Assembly (NCBI RefSeq): GCF_900519355.1 | Contig: NZ_ULHE01000001.1 | Span: 496,001-560,000, forward strand | Origin: Corynebacterium lactis | GTDB taxonomy: Bacteria; Actinomycetota; Actinomycetes; Mycobacteriales; Mycobacteriaceae | Length of the DNA stretch: 64,000 nt | Reading direction: 5' to 3' | Made by a program: the position numbers and the translations under genes | Part shown: positions 57,528 through 64,000 of the stretch, one piece after another | How the letters are laid out: each line of letters starts with the position of its first letter | Position numbering within the stretch: the stretch's first letter is position 1 | The notes under the pieces: model-generated | The model's database searches: none | Told to the model about the DNA's origin: nothing | The model's input: only the letters and a program-made list of their open reading frames with translations

Positions 57528-58294
57528 TTGAATTCGATTCCGTGTCCTGGGTCGCCGACTCGGGCAAGACAATCCTGCGGCCGATGAGCTTTGCGGTCCC
57601 CACCCAGGGCATGACCGCCATCATTGGGCCCAACGGCGCCGGCAAGTCGTCACTCATTAATATCGCCGCGGGGATAGTGGAGCCGACGGCAGGTGAGGTT
57701 TACTTTCAAGGCCGATCGCTGGCGACGATTCATCCGCGTGAGCGGGCGCGCCACATTGCACTGATGGAGCAGCAGGCGCAGACGCTGCTGGACCTTTCGG
57801 CGCGGGAGGTCGTCGAGTTGGGGCGGATTCCCTTCCGCAGCGCGTGGTCTTTCGGCAGGCTCGGACGCGACGCCGTCGCCGAGCAGATGATGGAGCGCGT
57901 ATCCGTCTCTCACCTGGCGGGTCAGCGATGGCAGACTCTTTCGGGAGGTGAGCGCCAGCGGGTGCAGCTGGCGAGGGCTCTGGCACAAGAACCGGAGCTG
58001 CTGCTTCTCGACGAACCGGTCAACCACCTGGACATTGCGCACCAGATTTCATTCTTGGAACTGGTGAAGTCCCTGGGGACGTGCACGGTGGCGGTTATGC
58101 ATGACCTGGACCTGGTCGCGGCATTCTTTGACTATGTCATCGTCGTCGGAGGTGGGGAAGTGGTGGCCTCTGGGCCGATCGAGAGGGTTCTGACTCGCGA
58201 CATCATTCACGATGTGTTCGGGGTGAATGTCTCAGTCACCAACACCGATCGGCGGAGGGTGACCTGGCACTTTGAGGGCGACACAGATGACTGA
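57524..58294 (+). CDS. btuD: Cobalamin ABC transporter ATP-binding protein
   Basis: 256 residues with a full ABC ATPase set: Walker A GPNGAGKSS, Q-loop LMEQQAQTL, signature LSGGERQRVQLARAL, Walker B LLLLDEPVNHLDI and switch His in VAVMHDLDL. It energises the permease encoded just upstream (ATGA overlap at 57524). The last codons overlap the 2Fe-2S protein gene by 8 bases (ATGACTGA), so all four genes are translationally coupled. Confidence 0.92.
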   Translation: MIEFDSVSWVADSGKTILRPMSFAVPTQGMTAIIGPNGAGKSSLINIAAGIVEPTAGEVYFQGRSLATIHPRERARHIALMEQQAQTLLDLSAREVVELGRIPFRSAWSFGRLGRDAVAEQMMERVSVSHLAGQRWQTLSGGERQRVQLARALAQEPELLLLDEPVNHLDIAHQISFLELVKSLGTCTVAVMHDLDLVAAFFDYVIVVGGGEVVASGPIERVLTRDIIHDVFGVNVSVTNTDRRRVTWHFEGDTDD

Positions 58295-58994
58295 CGAGGT
58301 GGTTGAAACCGTGGCCAGCCACCGGAGTGAACAATTGGCTGAACAGTTGCCCAATCACATCGTCGTCGTCATGTCCTGGGCGGACGCGAACAGTGCTGAG
58401 GCTTGGCGGGAACAGGCCCGAGTGCTCGGCGCCGAGTGCGCCTTCGTGCAGGGCGCGACGCCTGCGCTGGCTGAGGTCCTCGATGAGTGCAAGGACAGGC
58501 AAGAGATTGTGCTGGTTCCGGTGACGTTGGACGCGGCACTGGGGAAATCCTGGGTCAGTCGTATCGCACGGTGGTGGATGGGTGAGGCCAACTGGCAGGG
58601 AAAGATGCAGATGGCCCCGGTCGTTCGGGGAGAACTGGAACGCCTGCCCAGCCGAGAAGAGCTGACGGAGCTGCGCGCCGGGGGTGCCGGACTGACCAAC
58701 CCCGCATGGGAGAATCAGCCACCTGTGTCCAAGCACGTCATCGTGTGTCAGGGGCCGCGGTGCCACGCGAAGGGCGCCGCCGAAACGATGCGCCGCATCA
58801 ATGCGGTTCTCGCCCGCGAGGGCATGGCAGATACCTCCGTGCTGGTCACTCAGGCCGGGTGCCTGTACCCCTGCAATCGCGCCCCCGTGGTCTGCGTGCA
58901 GCCGGATATGGACTGGATCGGCCCCGTGCATGCCGACGACGCCGAAGGCCTCGTTGCCGATTTGCAGCGAGGCATCCGTCGTGAAGCGAACTAG
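58287..58994 (+). CDS. CbiX-like/[2Fe-2S] thioredoxin-like ferredoxin fusion in the B12 operon
   Basis: 235 residues. The C-terminal 95 residues are a thioredoxin-like [2Fe-2S] ferredoxin: VIVCQGPRCHAKGA (two Cys) and VTQAGCLYPCNRAPVVCVQP (further Cys). The N-terminal 130 residues (IVVVMSWADANSAEAWREQA, LVPVTLDAALGKSWVSRIAR) look like a divergent CbiX/chelatase-type domain but lack its usual His-Gly-Ser start and metal-binding histidines. Overlap with the ATPase gene and riboswitch control tie it to cobalamin or corrinoid handling. A reductive step on imported corrinoid is one possibility; it is inference. Confidence 0.78.
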   Translation: MTDEVVETVASHRSEQLAEQLPNHIVVVMSWADANSAEAWREQARVLGAECAFVQGATPALAEVLDECKDRQEIVLVPVTLDAALGKSWVSRIARWWMGEANWQGKMQMAPVVRGELERLPSREELTELRAGGAGLTNPAWENQPPVSKHVIVCQGPRCHAKGAAETMRRINAVLAREGMADTSVLVTQAGCLYPCNRAPVVCVQPDMDWIGPVHADDAEGLVADLQRGIRREAN

Positions 58995-59039
58995 GAATTT
59001 GGCGCACTAGCAGGGGGGGGGCTATGTTGCGTCCGCGCA

Positions 59040-60143
59040 TCACGGCACGCGGTGCGTCCAGCCCTCGGTGCCGTACTTGGTGTCGATAAGGCGCTGAGCT
59101 GCGGCGAAGTCTTCGTCGGTGAGCTCGGCCTCGGTGGCACCGTAGCGGTTGGCGAAGGTCTGCTTCATGGTTTCGATGACCTCCTGGCGGCTGGCGCCGG
59201 TCTGGCGGCGCAGTGGGTCGACGCGCTTCTTAGCGCTGCGCAGGCCCTTGTCGGCGATCTTCGCCTTGCCGATGCGCAGGACCTCCATCATCTTGTCGGC
59301 GTCGATGTCGTAGCTCATGGTGACGTGGTGCAGCACGGTGTTGCCGCGGCGCTTCTGAGCGGCGCCGCCGATCTTGCCGCCGTCGGAGGTGATGTCGTTG
59401 ATCGGCACGTACCAGGCGTTGACGCCCAGTTCCTTCAGCGCGGCGATGACCCAGCGGTCGAGGAACTCGTAGGACTCGACGTAGCTAAGGCCCGCGACCA
59501 GCTTCTCGGGGACGTAGAGCGAGTAGGTGATGCAGTTGCCGCCCTCCATGAACATCGCACCACCGCCGGAGATGCGCCGCACGACCTGCACGTTGTGCTT
59601 CTCGACGCCTTCTGGCTCCAGCTCGTTGACGTAGGACTGGTAGGAGCCGATGACCGTCGCGCGGTCCTCCCAGTCCCAGAAGCGCAGCGTTGGGCCGCGC
59701 TGCCCGGAGTTGACCTGGTCCAGCAGGACCTCGTCGAGAGCGACGTTCATCACGGTGGGCAGCACGCCCGGCTGGATAATCTCCCAGTTCAGGTCGGTAA
59801 AATCGACGGCCTGCGTCAGTGCGCGGCGCACGACCTGCGCGATCACATGCGTATCGAAGCCGTGCAGGCGCACCGCGCGGCCGTCGCGGTTCTCGAAGTC
59901 CTTTAGCGCCGCGTCGAGGCGCGCCTGCAGGTGCTCGGCATCGTCGCTGGCGGGAGCGCCGAGTAGGGAGCTGTTGATGATGTCGTAGGCCTCGTCCGGC
60001 TCCAGGAAGAAGTCGCCCGATACGCTTAACGACGAAATCGTCTCGCCCGTCGTTGCCACGTCTGCGACGACGAGCTTGCCGCCGGGGACTTTCATCTCGG
60101 AGTGGAAGGTGGCGGGCTGGGCGTTATTGTCTTTGACATTCAT
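59040..60143 (-). CDS. lplA: Lipoate-protein ligase A family protein, LplB-LplA domain order
   Basis: Attaches free lipoate to E2/H proteins through lipoyl-AMP. 367 residues. The ligase domain fills about 105-340, with RRISGGGAMFMEGGNCITYS (the RRxSGGG substrate motif) and the Lys site in DGGKIGGAAQKRRG. The first 85 residues (EMKVPGGKLVVADVATTGET, SVSGDFFLEPDEAYDIINSS) look like the small accessory domain that in E. coli LplA is C-terminal and in some archaea is a separate LplB. ATG 60143. Convergent with the B12 operon; no partner gene nearby. Confidence 0.88.
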   Translation of the reverse strand: MNVKDNNAQPATFHSEMKVPGGKLVVADVATTGETISSLSVSGDFFLEPDEAYDIINSSLLGAPASDDAEHLQARLDAALKDFENRDGRAVRLHGFDTHVIAQVVRRALTQAVDFTDLNWEIIQPGVLPTVMNVALDEVLLDQVNSGQRGPTLRFWDWEDRATVIGSYQSYVNELEPEGVEKHNVQVVRRISGGGAMFMEGGNCITYSLYVPEKLVAGLSYVESYEFLDRWVIAALKELGVNAWYVPINDITSDGGKIGGAAQKRRGNTVLHHVTMSYDIDADKMMEVLRIGKAKIADKGLRSAKKRVDPLRRQTGASRQEVIETMKQTFANRYGATEAELTDEDFAAAQRLIDTKYGTEGWTHRVP

Positions 60144-60246
60144 GACTTTGATGATACGCCAACAATAGCTGTGTGGTGTGTGGCGTGTACTGTTCGCCGG
60201 CTACTGCTCTCGTCGTCCGCTGACTGCGGCCCCCGCCATCCGCCGG

Positions 60247-60798
60247 CTAGCGCTGCAACTGCCTGATCAGCCCGGCGATTGCCGCTACGAACTCGGGGCG
60301 GGCCAAGCTCTCGATCGGTGGCGGGGGATTCTGCCGGGCTCGCCAGGCCCACATCGACAGGATTCCGCCGAGGACGAACTCCATCATTGCCCGCTCCGGG
60401 CCTGCTGCGCCGGGGTTGATGCCGAGCCTCTGGTGCCAGTTGAAGGCGATCGCCTCGGAGATGCGCGGCCGAAAGTGCGCGCTCACCGAGGAATTGAGCA
60501 GGGTGCCGATTCTTGTCACCGCGGGTTCGAAGTTGACGATGTGGGGAAGCGCAGCCTCCGGCGTCAGTGCCCCCGAAATGACTCCCACCATCGTGTCGAT
60601 GACCTTCTCGTCGATGACCTCGTCCAGGATGTCGTCGTAGAAGTCTTCCAAGTCCTGGAAGTGGTAGTAGAAGGTGCCGCGGTTGCAGCCCGCCTCGGCG
60701 GTCAGTGCCGCCACCGACACGCGCTTGCCCGGCTGCTGCGCGAGAAGCCTCCAGAAGGCTTCGTGCAGCTCGCCACGGTTGACCTCGATGCGTCCCAT
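60247..60798 (-). CDS. TetR family regulator of the ABC-2 exporter
   Basis: 183 residues. Helix-turn-helix at about 25-55 (RVSVAALTAEAGCNRGTFYY), then a short helical ligand domain of the type found in small-drug regulators. ATG 60798 is used instead of an upstream TTG. It is divergent from the ABC exporter genes, with 63 bases between starts and a perfect palindrome (60830-60848) in between, so I infer that it represses both. Confidence 0.9.
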   Translation of the reverse strand: MGRIEVNRGELHEAFWRLLAQQPGKRVSVAALTAEAGCNRGTFYYHFQDLEDFYDDILDEVIDEKVIDTMVGVISGALTPEAALPHIVNFEPAVTRIGTLLNSSVSAHFRPRISEAIAFNWHQRLGINPGAAGPERAMMEFVLGGILSMWAWRARQNPPPPIESLARPEFVAAIAGLIRQLQR

Positions 60799-60829
60799 AC
60801 TCAACACTTTGCCGAAAAATGGTCATTTT

Positions 60830-60848
60830 TTCCAACAGGGTGTTGGAA
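60830..60848. promoter_or_regulatory. TetR operator palindrome TTCCAACA-N3-TGTTGGAA
   Basis: Perfect 8-bp inverted repeat around GGG, ending one base before the -10 element TATCCT (60849-60854) of the ABC operon. A bound repressor would cover the promoter spacer. TATCCT ends seven bases before ATG 60862, another leaderless start. Confidence 0.8.
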
Positions 60849-60861
60849 TATCCTTGAAACT

Positions 60862-61629
60862 ATGGATGCCGTAGCACTGACCAACGTCTCCTTCAGATAT
60901 GGAAGAAAAGGCGAACTGATCCTCCGCCACCTGTCGTTTCACGCGGCCGCAGGCGAGATGTGGTGCCTCCTCGGCCCCTCGGGCTCGGGCAAGTCGACGA
61001 TGATTCGCCTGCTCATGGGCCTCGATATTCCTACCGAGGGCACCGTGGAGGTGCTCGGCGAGCGCGCGCCCTACCGCACCGTGCGCCCCCGCATCGGCTA
61101 CATGCCGCAGGACTCGGCGCTCTACAACGACCTCACCGGCGCCGAAAATCTGCGCTTCTTCGGCGGGCTCGCAGGTGTCAGGCGCAAGGACCTGGGCGCC
61201 CGCGCCCGCGACCTCCTCGAATTCTTCGACCTCGCCGACGCCGCAAACCGACTCGTCGGCGAGTACTCCGGCGGCATGCAGCGGCGCCTCTCGCTGGCCG
61301 TCGCACTCATGGCAGACCCGGATCTGCTCATCCTCGACGAGCCCACCGTGGGCCTGGACCCGCGCCAGCGCATCCGCATCTGGGAACAACTCTCAAAGCT
61401 CAGCGCCGACGGCACCACCGTGCTCATCACCACGCACGTCATGGACGAGGCCGAGCGCTGCCCGAATGTCGCCCTGCTTTCCGACGGCCGCATCATCGGC
61501 ACCGGTAGCCCGCAACAGATTTGCGAGGCGGCGGGCACACAGAGCTTGGAGGCGGCGTTCCTTCAGCTTCTTGAAACCGGCTCGCTGGCGGGAGACGACA
61601 ATAACGACACGGAGGAGGCAGGGCGATGA
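60862..61629 (+). CDS. ABC transporter ATP-binding protein (drug-type exporter)
   Basis: 255 residues. Walker A LLGPSGSGKST, Q-loop GYMPQDSALYN, signature YSGGMQRRLSLAVAL, Walker B LLILDEPTVGLDP and switch His in LITTHVMDEAE. This layout is typical of DrrA/CcmA-like ATPases of ABC-2 exporters. The open frame extends far upstream on this strand through the TetR gene, but ATG 60862 is the natural start after the leaderless promoter. Overlaps the permease by 4 bases (ATGA). Confidence 0.92.
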   Translation: MDAVALTNVSFRYGRKGELILRHLSFHAAAGEMWCLLGPSGSGKSTMIRLLMGLDIPTEGTVEVLGERAPYRTVRPRIGYMPQDSALYNDLTGAENLRFFGGLAGVRRKDLGARARDLLEFFDLADAANRLVGEYSGGMQRRLSLAVALMADPDLLILDEPTVGLDPRQRIRIWEQLSKLSADGTTVLITTHVMDEAERCPNVALLSDGRIIGTGSPQQICEAAGTQSLEAAFLQLLETGSLAGDDNNDTEEAGR

Positions 61630-62738
61630 GCAACCTGGTGGCCGTCGTTAAGCGAATCTTTTTGCAATTCCGGCATGACCCGCGCACGGCGGCGATCCTG
61701 TTTGTGGCGCCGGTGATTGTGATGTGGCTGCTGTCGCTGGTGCTGACCTCGGATGAATACCGGCCGACCGTGGCGACGCAACAACTGCCCGCGCAGGTTC
61801 ACCGGCTCTACCAGGGGCAGGCGGCGGTCGTGCCGTTCCCCGGCGGAGACGCGGATGCCTATCTTCGCGACGGGCGTGCCGACGCGGTGATCATCGCCGA
61901 GGGCGACAAATTACATGTTCTGCTCGACGGCTCCGACCCCGCGCGGATGCAGGCCGTGATGAAGGCGACGCAGGAGGTGCTCGCCGACTACCGTGACGAG
62001 GTGGTGGAGCAGCAGCGCGAACGCATCGCCCAGTTGCCCGAGGCCGCGCGAGCCCAGGCGGAGAAGATGGGCCTCGCAGCGGCGGGCTCGGGCGTAATTA
62101 CAGGAATATCCACCGAGACCGTCTACGGCGGCACCGACTGGAAGGCCTACGACTACCTGGGGCCCGCGCTGCTCGGCATCTTCCTGCTGGTGTTCACGTT
62201 CATTACCAGCCAGATGGCGCTGGTCACCGAGCGCGCGCAGGGCACGCTCGAGCGCTTCGTGGCCACGCCGGTCAAGCCCTGGCAGGTCGTCGGCGGGTAC
62301 GCGACCGCGTTCGGCCTGATCGGGCTTGTGCAGACGCTGATCATTTCGGGCATGGGAGTGTGGCTGGTGGGCTTGCGCATGGAGGGCAACTTCGCGCTCG
62401 TGATCGCCACCGGCATGACGCTGACCATTGCGTCGGTGGTGATGGGCCTGATGGTGTCCTCGTATGCCAAGACGCCGATTCAGGTGGTGCAGCTGATGCT
62501 CGCGGTGGTGGCGCCGCAGATCCTGCTCAGCGGCGTGTTCAACCTGTCGGCGGCGCCGCGCATCCTGCAGGACATCAGTGTGGTTCTGCCGCTGCGCCAC
62601 GGGGTCGACGCGCTCAAAGCCGTGATGATCAGGGGCGAGGGCTGGTCCGCGGTGTCCTTCGACATCGGCGTGATGTGGCTGATGATCGTCGTGTTCTTCC
62701 TGCTCGCCGCCTGTGGACTACGGAAGAAGTCGGCGTAG
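61626..62738 (+). CDS. ABC-2 type transporter permease
   Basis: 370 residues: one N-terminal membrane helix (about 23-42), a large extracytoplasmic region with a coiled-coil-like stretch (about 120-150, ADYRDEVVEQQRERIAQLPE) and five further helices in the C-terminal half, ending in RKKSA. This is the YhgE/ABC-2 membrane type with a long outer loop, as in drug or lipid exporters. ATG 61626 overlaps the ATPase stop. Together with the TetR gene it forms a self-regulated efflux unit; the exported compound is unknown. Confidence 0.9.
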   Translation: MSNLVAVVKRIFLQFRHDPRTAAILFVAPVIVMWLLSLVLTSDEYRPTVATQQLPAQVHRLYQGQAAVVPFPGGDADAYLRDGRADAVIIAEGDKLHVLLDGSDPARMQAVMKATQEVLADYRDEVVEQQRERIAQLPEAARAQAEKMGLAAAGSGVITGISTETVYGGTDWKAYDYLGPALLGIFLLVFTFITSQMALVTERAQGTLERFVATPVKPWQVVGGYATAFGLIGLVQTLIISGMGVWLVGLRMEGNFALVIATGMTLTIASVVMGLMVSSYAKTPIQVVQLMLAVVAPQILLSGVFNLSAAPRILQDISVVLPLRHGVDALKAVMIRGEGWSAVSFDIGVMWLMIVVFFLLAACGLRKKSA

Positions 62739-62772
62739 CGGGGCAGCCGGCTCCCTGCAGTCGCGCGCGGGC

Positions 62773-62778
62773 TAAGCT
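62773..62778 (+). promoter_or_regulatory. -10 element (TAAGCT) of the CDF-like gene, leaderless start
   Basis: TAAGCT ends six bases before GTG 62785, with no ribosome binding site in between. Confidence 0.55.
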
Positions 62779-62784
62779 GTTGCG

Positions 62785-63408
62785 GTGTTTAGCTCCAAGA
62801 CTCTTGATTCCCACGCCCGCCGCATCGTCGCCTGGGTAGCCGGCCTGAACCTGCTCGGATTCTTCGTCGAGCTGGTCATCGCGGCCGTCATCGGCTCGGC
62901 CGCGCTGTTCGCGGACGCCGCCGACTTCCTCGAGGACTTCCTCATCAACCTGCTGGTTCTCACGGCCCTCGGGTGGTCGCTGGCGAGCCGTCGTAAAGCG
63001 AGCTTCGGGTTGGCCGGACTGATTCTGATTCCGGCGATCGCGGCGTTCGGCACGGCCGTTTGGAAGATGATCAGTGGGCAGCCGCCGGAGCCGTTCACCC
63101 TGTCGGCGACCGCCGTGTTCGCGATGGTGATTAACCTGGTCTGTGCGTTGCTGCTGATGCGCCTGCGCGGTGCTGATACCGCCCTCGTGCGCGGAGCCTG
63201 GCTGGCCGCGCGTAACGACGTCCTGGCCAACATCCTCATTCTGGTCGCCGGAGTGGTTACCGTTTTCTGGTTCAGTGCGTGGCCGGACATCGTGGTGGGA
63301 CTGGTCATTGGCGCGATTAACGTGTCGGCCGCCAAGGAGGTCTACGAGCAGGCGCGGGCCGAGGACCCGGAGCTGGAGCTCGATGATGACGACGACGATG
63401 ATGATTAG
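62785..63408 (+). CDS. Cation transporter, CDF-like, without the cytoplasmic domain
   Basis: 207 residues with about six membrane helices. The second helix region keeps the cation-diffusion-facilitator style metal motif (ALFADAADFLEDFLINLLVL), and the fifth has ARNDVLANILIL. The usual cytoplasmic C-terminal domain is missing; the protein ends in eight consecutive Asp residues (LELDDDDDDDD), which could bind cations. Zn, Co or another divalent ion may be exported; not provable here. GTG 62785 with a probable leaderless promoter. A large inverted repeat follows. Confidence 0.78.
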   Translation: MFSSKTLDSHARRIVAWVAGLNLLGFFVELVIAAVIGSAALFADAADFLEDFLINLLVLTALGWSLASRRKASFGLAGLILIPAIAAFGTAVWKMISGQPPEPFTLSATAVFAMVINLVCALLLMRLRGADTALVRGAWLAARNDVLANILILVAGVVTVFWFSAWPDIVVGLVIGAINVSAAKEVYEQARAEDPELELDDDDDDDD

Positions 63409-63436
63409 GCGGCGCGGTTGAAGGGTTCCCTGCGAA

Positions 63437-63500
63437 TTTTCCAGGATTTTGTAGGAAATACGGCCCATAATCGCCCTACTTCCTACAAAATCCTGGAAAA
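63437..63500. repeat. 21-bp perfect AT-rich inverted repeat
   Basis: The arms at 63437-63457 and 63480-63500 (core CCAGGATTTTGTAGGAA and its complement) are perfectly complementary around a 22-base spacer. It lies between two genes whose 3' ends face each other, so a bidirectional terminator is possible. The arm length and low GC stand out against the surroundings. Confidence 0.9.
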
Positions 63501-63612
63501 ATTTCCGGTGGATGGGAGACCACGTGCGGGGGAGGCGTCCTTTTCGCGGGTAAGCGTGGCGATGGTCCGCAACGCCAGGCGGTCGGCATAAGTCGCCGAT
63601 GCTCTTGCAGTC

Positions 63613-64000
63613 TTACGCGGTGAGCCGTTGCAGGATTTCGAGCGCTTCCTCCGCGCGGTCCGAGGGCACAATCAGGTGGTCGTGGTGGTGGCCGGCAATG
63701 ACGTTGCAGCTAATCGATGCCTCCGCCAGCGCCGTACTCACCGCCGCGGTTAGTCCGACCGCGGCCAAATCGGAATTAACCTTCAGAGTTATCCACTTAC
63801 CGACGAAATCATAGGCGGCGCCGTGAGCATCGGCGTCGGCGCGCCTGACCAGCAGACTCGTGCCTTCGTCCTCGATGACGGATGCGAACACTGGCGCGTG
63901 AAAGGCGTCGATAGGCGAGAGGGAAGGTGAGGCGTCGATCGGTGATGTGATGAACACGAACTCGCCGGGCTTCAGCGCGGGATTCATGTTCGCCAGGAGA
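63613..64000 (-). CDS. ACT domain-containing protein (5' end outside the window)
   Basis: The visible residues cover an ACT-type ligand-binding region, probably a tandem pair: PALKPGEFVFITSPID at the start, SLLVRRADADAHGAAY, ITLKVNSDLAAVGLTAAVST and GHHHDHLIVPSDRAEEALEI near the end. The reading frame stays open to the window edge with Leu-Leu-Ala-Asn before Met-Asn-Pro, a pattern normal inside the family (about LLaslsPvL). The true start is therefore probably beyond 64000, and ATG 63987 is internal. Such proteins bind amino acids; the role is unknown. Confidence 0.75.
   Translation of the reverse strand, partial: LLANMNPALKPGEFVFITSPIDASPSLSPIDAFHAPVFASVIEDEGTSLLVRRADADAHGAAYDFVGKWITLKVNSDLAAVGLTAAVSTALAEASISCNVIAGHHHDHLIVPSDRAEEALEILQRLTA

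Noticed and set aside
60178..60861. Upstream extension of the ABC ATPase open frame through the TetR gene
   Set aside because: It runs antisense to a clear regulator and across the operator; ATG 60862 fits the promoter and the family.

Overview
The window looks like a chromosomal segment of a high-GC Gram-positive actinobacterium, most likely Corynebacterium or a close relative. The evidence is the gene order tig-clpP1-clpP2-clpX ... mdh ... valS-folC-ndk-rne-rplU-rpmA-obg-proB-proA-nadD-rsfS-(gpgP-like)-degV-comEA-comEC-holA / rpsT / lepA, together with frequent GTG starts, many leaderless starts and G/C-rich third codon positions. The species cannot be fixed from this sequence alone. I see no rRNA genes, CRISPR arrays, insertion sequences or prophage.

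Layout. 1-7.9 kb: tRNA-Gly, a DUF2630 protein, tRNA-Pro, trigger factor, the Clp protease block, a TetR regulator and malate dehydrogenase. 8-34.6 kb: a dense housekeeping block: ValRS, folylpolyglutamate synthase, a DUF4233 membrane protein, Ndk, RNase E, L21/L27, Obg and proline synthesis. A class E sortase and a 50-residue membrane protein sit inside the proline genes. The block continues with NAD synthesis, ribosome silencing, ComEA/ComEC, Pol III delta, S20, a PemK-like protein and LepA. 34.7-41 kb: a TetR-controlled polyamine catabolism cluster (amine oxidase, universal stress protein, APC permease, aldehyde dehydrogenase) behind a 35-bp palindrome. 41-48 kb: ATP-grasp protein, LTA-synthase-like transferase, MetY-type enzyme, DUF2853 protein, Kef-type antiporter and a histidine phosphatase. 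48.2-55 kb: a very large exonuclease/BRCT/sigma-4-like/HARE-like protein followed immediately by an ADP-ribosylglycohydrolase, then a small Fe-S protein and pyruvate:quinone oxidoreductase. 55.1-59 kb: a cobalamin riboswitch and a B12 uptake operon (binding lipoprotein, permease, ATPase, 2Fe-2S protein). 59-64 kb: a lipoate ligase with inverted domain order, a TetR/ABC-2 exporter module with a clear operator, a CDF-like transporter, a large AT-rich inverted repeat and a partial ACT-domain gene.

Two window-wide signals stand out. First, the 11-mer CGTCGGCAAGC (reverse complement GCTTGCCGACG) occurs 13 times, about equally on both strands. The 11 copies inside genes all lie in one codon phase (Leu-Ala-Asp written CTT GCC GAC, or Ser-Ala-Ser written TCG GCA AGC). 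It resembles a DNA-uptake or other genome-marking sequence, and copies lie inside comEA and comEC themselves. Second, six genes (valS, folC, obg, comEC, the LTA-synthase-like gene and btuF) carry about seven small indels in G/C-rich tracts. Two of these genes are normally essential, so sequencing or assembly error is more likely than real gene decay. Those genes are annotated across the breaks.
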